DNA of 64,000 bases, from contig JANYGK010000101.1 in assembly GCA_025362395.1 (NCBI GenBank), positions 1 through 64,000 of the forward strand. The letters run 5' to 3'. The position numbers and the translations under genes are program-made. Source of the stretch: Bacteroidota bacterium. Its GTDB lineage: Bacteria; Bacteroidota; Bacteroidia; B-17B0; Aurantibacillaceae. Positions 47,763-56,163 of the stretch are shown here, in pieces. The stretch's first letter is position 1. Each line of letters starts with the position of its first letter. Below the pieces are notes generated by a model that saw only the letters and a program-made list of their open reading frames with translations, was not told the origin of the DNA and did not search any database.

Positions 47763-47801
47763 TTTAAGTAAACTAAGCTATACCTGAAAATATGGGCATA
47801 A

Positions 47802-47835
47802 AAAAAAGGAGGCAATAATTATTGCCTCCTTTTTT
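47802..47835. terminator. Perfect 34-base palindromic terminator between integrase and element operon
   Basis: Two 17-base arms (47802-47818 and 47819-47835) are exact reverse complements, with A and T runs at the ends, so it works in both directions. It closes the integrase transcript and the 16-kb opposing operon. Confidence 0.92.
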
Positions 47836-47852
47836 ATTTTGTTTCACCAGAA

Positions 47853-49604
47853 CTAGTTTTTTATCAGATACTGACTTGCATGGTCATATATCAACATTTC
47901 TCCTGCTCCTCCCCATCGGTTTTTATCCTGCCCAGTTCGGATAGTTCCATGATCTCCAAAAACCATGACATCGACTATGTTCCGCCATTGCTCTTTTCCT
48001 TTAAATCCCTCCCCTTTAATGCCATGAGAAACAATAATGAATGATTGCTTATTAAAATCCTCTTTAAGCTTTAGGAAATCTGTTGTATCAATATCTAAGC
48101 TATCCTTTGTATCTAAGACAACAAAGTCAAAATCAGCAGGGTTTAGGGTGCCTAATTTAGCTACAATGCTATAATTATTACCCGCCACAATATTGAGTTG
48201 ATTTAATAATTTAGTGAAAGGAGGCGTATCGAACTGCTCTCCGGCTACATATAAAATTTTATAGCCTAATGTCGCAAGGTGCTGAGTAAATAACAAAGCA
48301 AAGGAGGTCTTACCGCTGCCTCCGCTGCCATAAACAAACAAGTGGGTTGGTAGACATATTTCACCTAACAGTTCTTTCCATTTTGCACCTAATGGTACAG
48401 AATCATATTGCTTTTGTTTGACATCCTCCACACTCATTACCTGCGGGGTATCATCTACTCCATCTAGCCCATTCAAATTGCGGTTTTTCTTGCTTCTAGG
48501 GTTATTGCAATCGCAGTTACAACCCAATACTCCATTTAGTCCGTTCAGTGTCTGTTGGTGGATTTCCAGCGTATCTCCTTCATTAGCCATTTGAATGAAT
48601 TGTTTAAGTGAAGTACTTGTAGTTACTACGTTGGCATAATAGGGATCTGATTTTGCAATCGTATCTGATTCCAGGGCATTCTTAATAACGTCCAGTAACC
48701 GCTTTGCCTTTTCCTTGGTAATGTTTTTACCCTGAATGCCAATAAAGCGTTTTAAATATTGGGTGGACAACCTGATTCTAGCAGACCCAACAATCTCTGA
48801 GAATTTTTTTATGGTGCCTGCCCCCAATTGAAAGGTGTGTTCAGCCCCCATAATTTTATAGGCTGCTCGCAGTTGCTTTTGTATCTGCATCACTTCATCC
48901 CCATATTTAGATTGTTTTCGGACGCGTTTTTCAACGATGGCTCTTTGCACCGCATTAAAGAAACTAAGTATCTGCGCTTTGGTTTTACTTTTCCCGTGCA
49001 AAGACAAGCAGCGTTTTATAAATTTAATGTCCTCCTCAATTCGTTCAACCGGCTTGCTGTGATCATAGCTAATGCGAACAGTCGTTTGAGGATTTGGTTT
49101 AGCCGGAGAAATTTGAGCCGGCTTTGCCGGTTTAGAACTATTCTTTTTTTTCTTGTCATTATCAATTAATTCATTAGTTAATTCATCGAAGACACGTTTC
49201 AAGGGGAATGAAAAATGCACGTTGCCATTTTCGGGATCTTGCACTTTGATTTTGTGTAATCTAATCTCTGCTCGATACAGGCCATTTGAACTACCCATCA
49301 TGCTCTTAGCAAGGCTTTCATAACTGTCGCCCCGATGAACGTAGCTTCTAATAAAATCGCTGGCATACTGTCTGGCCTTAACCTCTGTCATAGCATTTTT
49401 AGGCTCTTCGCTCATGTGTTCATTCAGGAGTTCCAAATACTTATCTACCTTTAATTTGATGGCAGTATTCTTATGGTAAAAATTCCAGTTAGCGTGGTCT
49501 TCTGTGGCTTGCTGAACAAACAAAAATGCTTTGTGTAATTTTTCCGGCAGTTTTGAAACAGGGATCGTTTTTACCTTTTCAAAATAATTCTTCGTTGTGA
49601 TCAT
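47853..49604 (-). CDS. RadA/DnaB-like RecA-fold ATPase of the element
   Basis: The 583-residue protein has an N-terminal helical region, a K/P-rich linker (about 150-175) and a second helical domain. A linker holds the GLNG motif at 355-358, a cysteine cluster GCNCDCNN, and GLDG at 379-382. The C-terminal RecA-fold ATPase has Walker A GSGGSGKTS at 426-434, KILYVAGEQ (RadA-like), and Walker B FDFVVLDTKD near 492. A DNA-replication or recombination role is likely; it is not obviously a packaging ATPase. It is the last gene of the operon. Confidence 0.7.
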   Translation of the reverse strand: MITTKNYFEKVKTIPVSKLPEKLHKAFLFVQQATEDHANWNFYHKNTAIKLKVDKYLELLNEHMSEEPKNAMTEVKARQYASDFIRSYVHRGDSYESLAKSMMGSSNGLYRAEIRLHKIKVQDPENGNVHFSFPLKRVFDELTNELIDNDKKKKNSSKPAKPAQISPAKPNPQTTVRISYDHSKPVERIEEDIKFIKRCLSLHGKSKTKAQILSFFNAVQRAIVEKRVRKQSKYGDEVMQIQKQLRAAYKIMGAEHTFQLGAGTIKKFSEIVGSARIRLSTQYLKRFIGIQGKNITKEKAKRLLDVIKNALESDTIAKSDPYYANVVTTSTSLKQFIQMANEGDTLEIHQQTLNGLNGVLGCNCDCNNPRSKKNRNLNGLDGVDDTPQVMSVEDVKQKQYDSVPLGAKWKELLGEICLPTHLFVYGSGGSGKTSFALLFTQHLATLGYKILYVAGEQFDTPPFTKLLNQLNIVAGNNYSIVAKLGTLNPADFDFVVLDTKDSLDIDTTDFLKLKEDFNKQSFIIVSHGIKGEGFKGKEQWRNIVDVMVFGDHGTIRTGQDKNRWGGAGEMLIYDHASQYLIKN

Positions 49605-49622
49605 AGTCGTATCTTTTAAAAT

Positions 49623-49907
49623 TTAAAAATCTAAATCGGCAGCTTTGCTCATCAATTCTTTAAGCCTGTCGTTTTCACTTTGTTGGTTTATCTGAGATTC
49701 ATAGAGCGTATATATTTTAGCGGAAATAAACGCATCAGCCTGTTCTACAATTTTCATAAAAGACTTTTGTTCCGTTTCGTCTGTCTCTTGCCATAGGGTA
49801 AAGGACTTTTCATATTGCTCAATCAGGGCATCTAATTCAATTGGCAAACTGCTTAATTGAACGTTGGCTTTATAAAGCCAATACATATAGCGTGGCGTGT
49901 AATTCAT
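49623..49907 (-). CDS. Small element protein of unknown function
   Basis: The 94-residue helical protein opens MNYTPRYMYWLYKANVQLS, with a likely coiled-coil stretch (LIEQYEKSFTLWQETDETEQKSF) and an acidic C-terminus. No family recognised. Its start overlaps the stop of the VWA-like gene by 4 bases, so it is translationally coupled to the MoxR/VWA pair. Confidence 0.6.
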   Translation of the reverse strand: MNYTPRYMYWLYKANVQLSSLPIELDALIEQYEKSFTLWQETDETEQKSFMKIVEQADAFISAKIYTLYESQINQQSENDRLKELMSKAADLDF

Positions 49908-50860
49908 GGCTCTAAAAATTGCGAAATGTCTTCTATGGTTCTGTTTATTTTCCTAAGTGCTGCATCCTCTGTAAACGTGCCCCCGAAGTAATACCTATGC
50001 TTGGAGGCTAGGTTTTTTGTATATCCTGATTCTTCCAGTAAGGTTTTTAACTGTGAGGCATCCATCGGTAAACCCAAACCTCCGGGTGTTGCCCGCTCAA
50101 AGTTTTCAAACGCACAGATCACCCCTTTAAATGCATCAAAGCGCATGAACCGAGGATCAGAGCTTAACAAAGCCAATACGTTACGGTCTAAGGGTTCATC
50201 ATAGTTTTTAACGGGAATGATACAGCCGATATAGGTATGTCTTTGTTCGTTTAAAGCAGAGCCGATCACAATATTAATTTTCACTTTTATTCCTGCTTTG
50301 ATTAAAAGCTCCGCCATGACGACTGCCGAAACACCGCCGTACAACATTGCTTCCGCTTTGACAGAACCCAAAGCATCACAAGAAATAAAAAACTCTACAG
50401 CATGTTTCTCTCTTGATACTTCAGGAAAATAAGCAAACAATTCTTTGGTATTCGTCTTAATTTTCAACAAGTCGGACTCATCATTTTCTCTGACTTTGTA
50501 AAGGGTCATCGCTGCCCTGTCAAAGGAGAACATGCCAAAGCCCAAGGCATTGAATTTTAGTTTTCGGGCTTTTAGTTTTTGAGCAATGACAGGATTTAGC
50601 TCATGTTGTACCTTCTCATAAAGGCGCTCTAACAGATCAGGATTCTGATACTGTTTCACACCTTCTGCTAGTACTTTATAGGTTGTACCCCTACCAAACC
50701 AACTCGGATCATTCTGAATCCGCCATTCCGTTCGGCTTTGGCTGTAATTAGGCTGATGCCCTGAATTTTTAGAAGACAACTTGGCGAAGCTTTGCTGCAC
50801 CCACAGCTGATAATCCAATAGGTTTTTAAAATCGTCTTTTATGTGGGCTATTGGTATCAT
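49904..50860 (-). CDS. VWA-like partner of the MoxR-type ATPase
   Basis: The 318-residue protein has an N-terminal helical part followed by a Rossmann-like domain resembling VWA partners of MoxR ATPases. HAVEFFISCDALGSVKAEAMLYGGVSAVVMAELLIKAGIKVKINIVIGSA gives a strand, a serine-containing turn and two helices. The classical MIDAS DxSxS is not intact, since the turn reads CDALGSV. Its start codon overlaps the stop of the MoxR gene (TAATG), as usual for such pairs. The VWA reading is inference. Confidence 0.6.
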   Translation of the reverse strand: MIPIAHIKDDFKNLLDYQLWVQQSFAKLSSKNSGHQPNYSQSRTEWRIQNDPSWFGRGTTYKVLAEGVKQYQNPDLLERLYEKVQHELNPVIAQKLKARKLKFNALGFGMFSFDRAAMTLYKVRENDESDLLKIKTNTKELFAYFPEVSREKHAVEFFISCDALGSVKAEAMLYGGVSAVVMAELLIKAGIKVKINIVIGSALNEQRHTYIGCIIPVKNYDEPLDRNVLALLSSDPRFMRFDAFKGVICAFENFERATPGGLGLPMDASQLKTLLEESGYTKNLASKHRYYFGGTFTEDAALRKINRTIEDISQFLEP

Positions 50861-52176
50861 TAAAAGGCATTATGAGTGATATCATGTTCACGGTATTGAT
50901 AACGGCTGAATAATGCCGAGTAGCCAACTTTATCTTTGATGTTCTTTTGTTGCAGTTCCGTGAAGGTGGATAAATAGCAATCTAAAGCGCTTTTAAACGT
51001 TTTACCTTCATTGGCCTTTATACTATTAGGCTTAGTACTTTTTAGGCGCTGCATTTCCAAGGTATAGGCATCACGTGCGGTCTGCATAAAGCGTAAGGAC
51101 AACTGCGCTTCATATTTCAATTCATCAATAACGCTTCTCACCTTATCACAGATGCTCCAAAGCATTTCGTTTTGTATGATCTGCTTTTCGATAGCAGGAT
51201 TCTTTTCTACAAAATAGACAGAACCCGAAAAGCGGTCTAAAAGCGACAAGTCCTGTTTATTGTTGGCTCCATAACTCATGCTTTCTTTATTAGGATAGAT
51301 ATTGCCTGTAGCGATGCAGGCAAAGTCGGGATGCTTGCTAAAGCTTTCCTTACGACCATTGAAAATAATAGATTCACTTAACTTGGTTTTTGAAAGGGCA
51401 TCATTGAATAAGCCTGCGGTATTAGGGTCTATCTTCGGTAATTCATCTAAGATCAGCACCCAGCCGTTTTTCCATGCTTCAATCATTTTGCCTTCGACAT
51501 AACCGTCCATCGTTTGCCCGCCTATGATTTCTGTAGGAGATGTCCATTGCGAACAGTTTATCGTGACATACTGCCTGCCCAACGCATTTTTAGAGAGGAG
51601 GTTTTCAGCCGTAAAGGATTTTCCTGTCCCTGCACCTCCTACTAAAAACACATTGTTGCCCATTAAAAGATCATCGACCATTTGTTGAAATTCCTCTATG
51701 GGTGGTTTGGTAAACGTAGGCAAGCTACGTTCGGGAAGTTCATAACTCATGACCATCGGAAGAGAGGAGAACCGTTTTTGAACATCACTATCTAAATCGC
51801 TGTAACGGATTTTATCTTCTTTCAACGTCTCATGCAAAATTTCTTTCACATGTTGTGTATTCAATAATGGAGAGCCTGGCTGTTGTATGTTTCCTTTTAA
51901 CAATTCAAAAAGTTCCTCAAATTCACTTTGCAGGGTGCCGTTTGGTTTTTTTTGAACCGTTGTTTTTTTGATAACTTGTTTTGGTTTTTGAACAGTTGCT
52001 TCTTCTGCCTGTGGCTCATCTAATGCCTTATAATCCATCAGCATTTTATCCATATCCTTTGCCACTTTGTTGTCCAAGGTAAAATTCTGACTTAGTTTTT
52101 TTACGATGTCAAAGCGTTTGCGGGTGTCTGCATCTGCCTGCTTAAAATATTCCTGATGTTTGGCTATTTGATACAT
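50860..52176 (-). CDS. MoxR-type AAA+ ATPase of the element
   Basis: The 438-residue protein has a K/Q-rich N-terminal region to about residue 150, then an AAA+ core. Walker A is GGAGTGKSFTAE at 180-191 and Walker B is LILDELPKID at 241-250. CIATGNIYPNKESMSYGANNKQDLSLLDRF carries the sensor and arginine-finger region. The core is MoxR/GvpN-like. Such ATPases act with VWA proteins as remodelling factors, and the VWA-like gene follows with a one-base overlap. The N-terminal extension is not typical. Confidence 0.85.
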   Translation of the reverse strand: MYQIAKHQEYFKQADADTRKRFDIVKKLSQNFTLDNKVAKDMDKMLMDYKALDEPQAEEATVQKPKQVIKKTTVQKKPNGTLQSEFEELFELLKGNIQQPGSPLLNTQHVKEILHETLKEDKIRYSDLDSDVQKRFSSLPMVMSYELPERSLPTFTKPPIEEFQQMVDDLLMGNNVFLVGGAGTGKSFTAENLLSKNALGRQYVTINCSQWTSPTEIIGGQTMDGYVEGKMIEAWKNGWVLILDELPKIDPNTAGLFNDALSKTKLSESIIFNGRKESFSKHPDFACIATGNIYPNKESMSYGANNKQDLSLLDRFSGSVYFVEKNPAIEKQIIQNEMLWSICDKVRSVIDELKYEAQLSLRFMQTARDAYTLEMQRLKSTKPNSIKANEGKTFKSALDCYLSTFTELQQKNIKDKVGYSALFSRYQYREHDITHNAF

Positions 52177-52188
52177 GGGAGGTATGGT

Positions 52189-54051
52189 TTAATGTATATC
52201 CCAGACTTCGGGGTAAATAGTGTTTCCATCTATTGTGCCTAATCCGTCTACGGGTTTGCGTTTCTTTTTCAGTTCCAGTTCCATTTTTAGAAGTTCAATC
52301 TCTGCTAAGGCTTCTAATTCCAGTTGGTCTGTATCGTTTTCATCAAGATTGTCATCCTCGTTATCATCTTCAAAATTTAAAATATCGTCAAGGTCAGGTA
52401 ATAAACCATCGTCATTAATTGCAACGATACGAACGGTGATGCCCGTTTGATTAAAAGCATCTTTAAATGCCCCTTCAATTTTGTCGCTGATAAAAGCATT
52501 TTTCTGAAACAATAAATCCCTGAACTCTTTATCTTTTTTGTAACTTCTAAAAAATACACCTTCACCCATTATGGCTACTACACGCCCTCCTTTTTTTAGT
52601 AGGGTTAAAGCGTGGAGTACATGGTCTATATCTTTTCCATTTTCAAAAGGAGGGTTCATTATGATTTTATCGTATGTTCCTTTATGGTGTAAAAAGTCAG
52701 TTCCTACTAAGTCATAACCTTTTAATTTTAAAAGCTCTATTAAACTGAAATTAACCTCACAGGCACTTAACGAAACCGTATCTGAAAATTGCTTGGAAAG
52801 GGCATCCAAAATGTCTCCCTTTCCTGCCGAGGGTTCTAAAATACTTTCTCTGGTTTTAATGTCGGCGATGGCAATCAGTTCATCAATAAGCTTTTTAGGC
52901 GTAGGAAAAAAGCCGTCAATTTTTTTGGATTTGATGGCTATTTCTAAATCCTCAATTTTTCTTTGCTGTTCGGTTTGCTGCTGCATAACCCTGTCAGAAA
53001 ATCGCTCCAGTAAGTCGAAGCGTTGTCCGTTCGCTAACGACCAATCATAAACGTTTGTTATACCAAGATTGCGAAACTCAGTCCGGTTGTGATCCATAAC
53101 ACTTTGTAAATAGTGGTCTTCCTGTTTCTTACCAAATGCATCTGTATATTTATTCAACAGCTCGACTTGAGACTTTGTGCGAATGGATTTAAAGACATTA
53201 AATTCATTAGCTTGTCCTGTTTGGTGTGCTTTAGACAAAGCATATAAAACTTTTTGAATGTTTAGTAGATAATACCCGTCTTGCCTCATGCCTGCTGCTA
53301 CTCTTAAACGTTTTGCCGTTGGCCGTTGCCTTGAAGTGGCAGAGTTTAGTTTAGCATCTATCTGCTTTTGCATCCCGTCCGCCATGTCTTTCAGTTTTTG
53401 GACTAATGCTAAATCGGGTTTCTGTCGTGTTGGTTTTTTATCCGGTTCTACTTCTTTATTTTCTTCGTTCTCGTTTTCTTCTTCCTCGTGTTCTTCCGGT
53501 TCTTCGTCGCTTTCTTCATCTTCTATTTCTTCTGATTCTTCCCTTTCCTCTCCGTCCTCGCCAACAATTTTATTATAGAACTTTTTAAATTTTAACTGGT
53601 CACTATAAATAAGCGTTTTAACCATAGAGCCAGCTTCCAATTGCTTTTTGTTCCTGAAGTACTGTGGAGGAATACCACTTATCATAAATTCCGTATAGTT
53701 GGTAAGCTTTTTGTAAAAATCTACCGAACCAACTTTTGCCCATAGATAACGTTTCTCATACTGGGTGTCGTCTGCTTCACTTTCATTGTCCTCAAAGTAT
53801 TCTACGAGTTCTCGGGCCTTGGCCGCATCTAGTGCATACCACATGGATTGCCTTTCGGAAAACTTAAATCCATGCGCTTTTAATTTTTCTCTTAACTCAG
53901 GTGTTGGGCGGTTGCTACCAAAACGAATTTCAATACCGTCCGGTGCTTTTTTACCGGATTTATTTGTACGGCTTGTATTATAGGTAATTTCAGGCTTAAA
54001 CTTTATTATGCCTGATAAGTCGTTAAACTCATTATCTATATACTTTTCCAT
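52189..54051 (-). CDS. Large DNA adenine methyltransferase-like protein
   Basis: The 620-residue protein has an N-terminal region resembling a small domain found in other Bacteroidota element proteins (EIRFGSNRPTPELREKLKAHGF, 41-62). A very acidic linker (about 164-202, mostly E and D) and a helical middle follow. The C-terminal N6-adenine methyltransferase core has FFPTPKKLID at 381, motif EPSAGKGD at 406-413 and NPPF at 466-469. A restriction partner is not present, so it is probably solitary. It may protect or mark the element's DNA. Confidence 0.85.
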   Translation of the reverse strand: MEKYIDNEFNDLSGIIKFKPEITYNTSRTNKSGKKAPDGIEIRFGSNRPTPELREKLKAHGFKFSERQSMWYALDAAKARELVEYFEDNESEADDTQYEKRYLWAKVGSVDFYKKLTNYTEFMISGIPPQYFRNKKQLEAGSMVKTLIYSDQLKFKKFYNKIVGEDGEEREESEEIEDEESDEEPEEHEEEENENEENKEVEPDKKPTRQKPDLALVQKLKDMADGMQKQIDAKLNSATSRQRPTAKRLRVAAGMRQDGYYLLNIQKVLYALSKAHQTGQANEFNVFKSIRTKSQVELLNKYTDAFGKKQEDHYLQSVMDHNRTEFRNLGITNVYDWSLANGQRFDLLERFSDRVMQQQTEQQRKIEDLEIAIKSKKIDGFFPTPKKLIDELIAIADIKTRESILEPSAGKGDILDALSKQFSDTVSLSACEVNFSLIELLKLKGYDLVGTDFLHHKGTYDKIIMNPPFENGKDIDHVLHALTLLKKGGRVVAIMGEGVFFRSYKKDKEFRDLLFQKNAFISDKIEGAFKDAFNQTGITVRIVAINDDGLLPDLDDILNFEDDNEDDNLDENDTDQLELEALAEIELLKMELELKKKRKPVDGLGTIDGNTIYPEVWDIH

Positions 54052-54080
54052 AGTATGCTTTTTAAATCACTTTTAGCGTA

Positions 54081-54155
54081 AAAAGCCTTGCTGCAATTTT
54101 TCTTTAAACCATCTTAAAATGTCAGTTTAAAAAATTTATTGCGGGCAAGGCTTTT
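54081..54155 (-). terminator. Long three-stem hairpin between lysis/structural genes and methyltransferase gene
   Basis: An outer 11-bp stem (54081-54091 with 54145-54155), a 5-bp middle stem (54093-54097 with 54138-54142) and a 7-bp inner stem (54103-54109 with 54125-54131) stack into one imperfect hairpin. On the minus strand it is followed by T's. It may terminate or attenuate between the two halves of the operon. Confidence 0.55.
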
Positions 54156-54164
54156 ACTCAATAC

Positions 54165-54437
54165 TTAATCAATGATGCGTTTTCCTTGTCTGCGCTGATA
54201 CGCTAGAATAGCTTTTTGAAGTTTTAAAGGAAGCTTCTTTTTTTGCTTGTCGGTTAAGCGGAACGTACCTTCGGGGCCATTTAAGCAGCCCTGCTCTTTG
54301 CGTTTGGCCTTTGCCTTTTTTCCCTCTTTACTTAATACGCTCCCTGCCTTTCTTGATTTTTTTGTTGCCAGTAAATGCCCCGCTTCGCTAATGCGAAAGC
54401 TGGGGCGGCAATTGACTTTTTTCTTTTTCGTTGTCAT
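54165..54437 (-). CDS. Small basic protein
   Basis: The 90-residue protein is about one-third lysine and arginine (MTTKKKKVNCRPSF, KKSRKAGSVLSKEGKKAKAKRKEQG, LTDKQKKKLPLKLQKAIL). It looks like a DNA- or RNA-binding protein, possibly a genome-condensing protein of the particle. No known family is evident. It is set within the element's operon between the structural-like protein and the hairpin. Confidence 0.7.
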   Translation of the reverse strand: MTTKKKKVNCRPSFRISEAGHLLATKKSRKAGSVLSKEGKKAKAKRKEQGCLNGPEGTFRLTDKQKKKLPLKLQKAILAYQRRQGKRIID

Positions 54438-54462
54438 GATGTTGATTTTTTAAATGATCTTG

Positions 54463-55035
54463 TTACAAGTAATTCAGGGTTTCCCTGTCCACCCAACGGT
54501 TCACGAATTTTTTATTCCCACTTGCCCAGGTCGTGATGTTGACTTCTCCCTTGCGTTCGATGCGCTGGATCGCCCAACCTCCATCGCTTGAAGGAGTGGC
54601 CAAAGAAGCAAAACCTTTATACACTACTCCTACGCCACTGTCATCAACTAATAATGGCTCTTCAAAGGGCTTGTATTCCGTCCCTACCAATAAGTCTTTA
54701 ACAGTCAACAGGTGGGTTTTCATGTCAGTCAATACCTCTATTTGCTGGTTCTGCTTAGCCTCGGTTGCTCCGCTGCTTGGGTTTGCTCCACCCGATGAAG
54801 TAGGTATAAAAGCATTTATCGCGTCACGTAATGCTTCCGCATTTGCCGTTACAGGATTTGTGACATCTGCGTAAGGAATGTAAATATTATACAACGCTCC
54901 TAATCGAATGTCTATCTTAATGATATTGGTTTTGATAACCGCAATTTCGACGATCTGGGATTTGATAATATTCCTTACTTGCGTTCCAATGGTTAGCTTA
55001 ATGCTTGCGCCATTGTCTGTGATGGTTGTTTGCAT
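54463..55035 (-). CDS. Predicted particle protein with ATEAKQ motif
   Basis: This 190-residue protein has a beta-rich N-terminus, then NPSSGATEAKQNQQIEVLTDMKTHL, a segment recurring in structural proteins of phages, followed by a beta-rich end (YKGFASLATPSSDGGWAIQRIERKGEVNITTWASGN). It was recognised from general pattern only. It sits downstream of the lysis-like genes. A structural or receptor-binding role is possible. Confidence 0.55.
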   Translation of the reverse strand: MQTTITDNGASIKLTIGTQVRNIIKSQIVEIAVIKTNIIKIDIRLGALYNIYIPYADVTNPVTANAEALRDAINAFIPTSSGGANPSSGATEAKQNQQIEVLTDMKTHLLTVKDLLVGTEYKPFEEPLLVDDSGVGVVYKGFASLATPSSDGGWAIQRIERKGEVNITTWASGNKKFVNRWVDRETLNYL

Positions 55036-55052
55036 GTTTTTGGTTTTAATGT

Positions 55053-55220
55053 TTACTTTTTTTTTGTGCTAACTTGTGTGATGATTTCCCCTGCCCAAGC
55101 CCCTATAAAGCCTCCAATCATCATATAGGGAACTACATCTTTGTGGTGTGCTTTACTGTAGTAATAGCTAGCCAAAGAACCAATTAGGGCAAGGGCGGAT
55201 ACCAGTGTTTTTTCTTTCAT
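55053..55220 (-). CDS. 55-residue membrane protein (below 60-residue size)
   Basis: An ATG at 55220 opens a 55-codon frame ending at TAA 55053-55055. It encodes MKEKTLVSALALIGSL at the start, a tyrosine-histidine rich hinge (YYYSKAHHK), and a second hydrophobic segment (VPYMMIGGFIGAWAGEII), then a lysine-rich end. Two short membrane segments suggest a holin-like or particle-membrane protein. The frame fills the gap between its neighbours, which supports its being real. Confidence 0.65.
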   Translation of the reverse strand: MKEKTLVSALALIGSLASYYYSKAHHKDVVPYMMIGGFIGAWAGEIITQVSTKKK

Positions 55221-55224
55221 GTTT

Positions 55225-55893
55225 TTATTTTTTAGTTTGGATGATTAACAGACTTGTAGCTATACCGCTTAAAATCAGTAGTCCCCCGGTTAATATTTTA
55301 TTTTGGCGTATTTTCTTTTTTTGTTGCTTGTACGCCACTTGTAATTGAGTAGTGAGGTAATTGTTTTGAAGAATCTCATCTTCATTAAACTCTTTCAACT
55401 GATTTAAAATTCGCTCTTGCAGCAGGATGATAGTATCTCTTTTTGAAATTCCCTTTTCTAAAAAAGCAATTGTTGTATCACATTGTATATCCGTGCTGTC
55501 CCGCATATTACTGAGGTAATTTATTAAAGGAACTAACGTGTCATTCAAGCTGCTGTCTTTTTGTGTAGCGTGATGCAGGACTATTTGCAGGCGGTCTTTT
55601 AACGAATCTGATTTTTGGCGGTAGCTGTAAAGTTGCTGCTTGCTTAATTGAGCCGATTGTCGGAGCAATTTATTTTCCTGCTGAATAATTGCAATTCGTT
55701 TTTCAGAGGACACGACCAAAGCCTGTTTTTCTTTGCGCTCTTTACGCCATTGACTTAAAAATACCGTGTCCTTATCTAACACTGGATTAGTAAGTGCCTC
55801 AGCAGATGACTTGCATGTGCGAAATAAAAGCAGACACACAATGATTAGTATTAACGCTGCAACGAGGCTGTTTTTAAAGGTTATAATTTTCAT
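55225..55893 (-). CDS. Membrane-anchored coiled-coil protein (spanin-like)
   Basis: The 222-residue protein has one membrane segment near residues 10-25, a long charged coiled coil (KQALVVSSEKRIAIIQQENKLLRQSAQ, RILNQLKEFNEDEILQ), and a second hydrophobic segment near the end (GGLLILSGIATSLLII). Such proteins next to lysins act like spanins or connect membranes. The family is not recognised; the role is inferred from place. Confidence 0.65.
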   Translation of the reverse strand: MKIITFKNSLVAALILIIVCLLLFRTCKSSAEALTNPVLDKDTVFLSQWRKERKEKQALVVSSEKRIAIIQQENKLLRQSAQLSKQQLYSYRQKSDSLKDRLQIVLHHATQKDSSLNDTLVPLINYLSNMRDSTDIQCDTTIAFLEKGISKRDTIILLQERILNQLKEFNEDEILQNNYLTTQLQVAYKQQKKKIRQNKILTGGLLILSGIATSLLIIQTKK

Positions 55894-55917
55894 GGTTGTT
55901 TCTTTTAAGTAATAAAT

Positions 55918-56151
55918 CTACTTGGTTTCTTTATCAGGTTCCGTTGGCTTTTTTTCTATGCTGTAGCCAAAGCATCCTGTGGCTATTAAGCTGACTATGG
56001 AGTAAAACATATATTCAGGTGTGGCTATATGAAATACTAATTGCGTAAGCCAGCTGATAATGACTAAGAGCATGGAAATAGCGATGACAATTTCTCTTAG
56101 ACTGTAAGCGCCTGTTTTATCTTTTAAAATATTTTTCAAATAGTTTAGCAT
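55918..56151 (-). CDS. Small membrane protein, holin-like
   Basis: The 77-residue protein has two membrane segments (IVIAISMLLVIISWLTQLV and MFYSIVSLIATGCFGYSI), an amphipathic N-terminus and a charged C-terminal tail (EKKPTEPDKETK). This is the size and layout of a class II holin. Beside two peptidoglycan hydrolases it probably controls lysis timing. No specific family identified. Confidence 0.65.
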   Translation of the reverse strand: MLNYLKNILKDKTGAYSLREIVIAISMLLVIISWLTQLVFHIATPEYMFYSIVSLIATGCFGYSIEKKPTEPDKETK

Positions 56152-56163
56152 GGTAGTTAATGT

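Noticed and set aside
53288-53578. A serine-rich plus-strand frame
   Set aside because: It is the antisense reading of the glutamate-rich linker of the methyltransferase.
47853-54051. Methyltransferase plus ATPases as a DISARM- or BREX-like defence island
   Set aside because: The required helicase, phospholipase-D or PglX genes are absent, and lysis and structural-like genes lie in the same operon.
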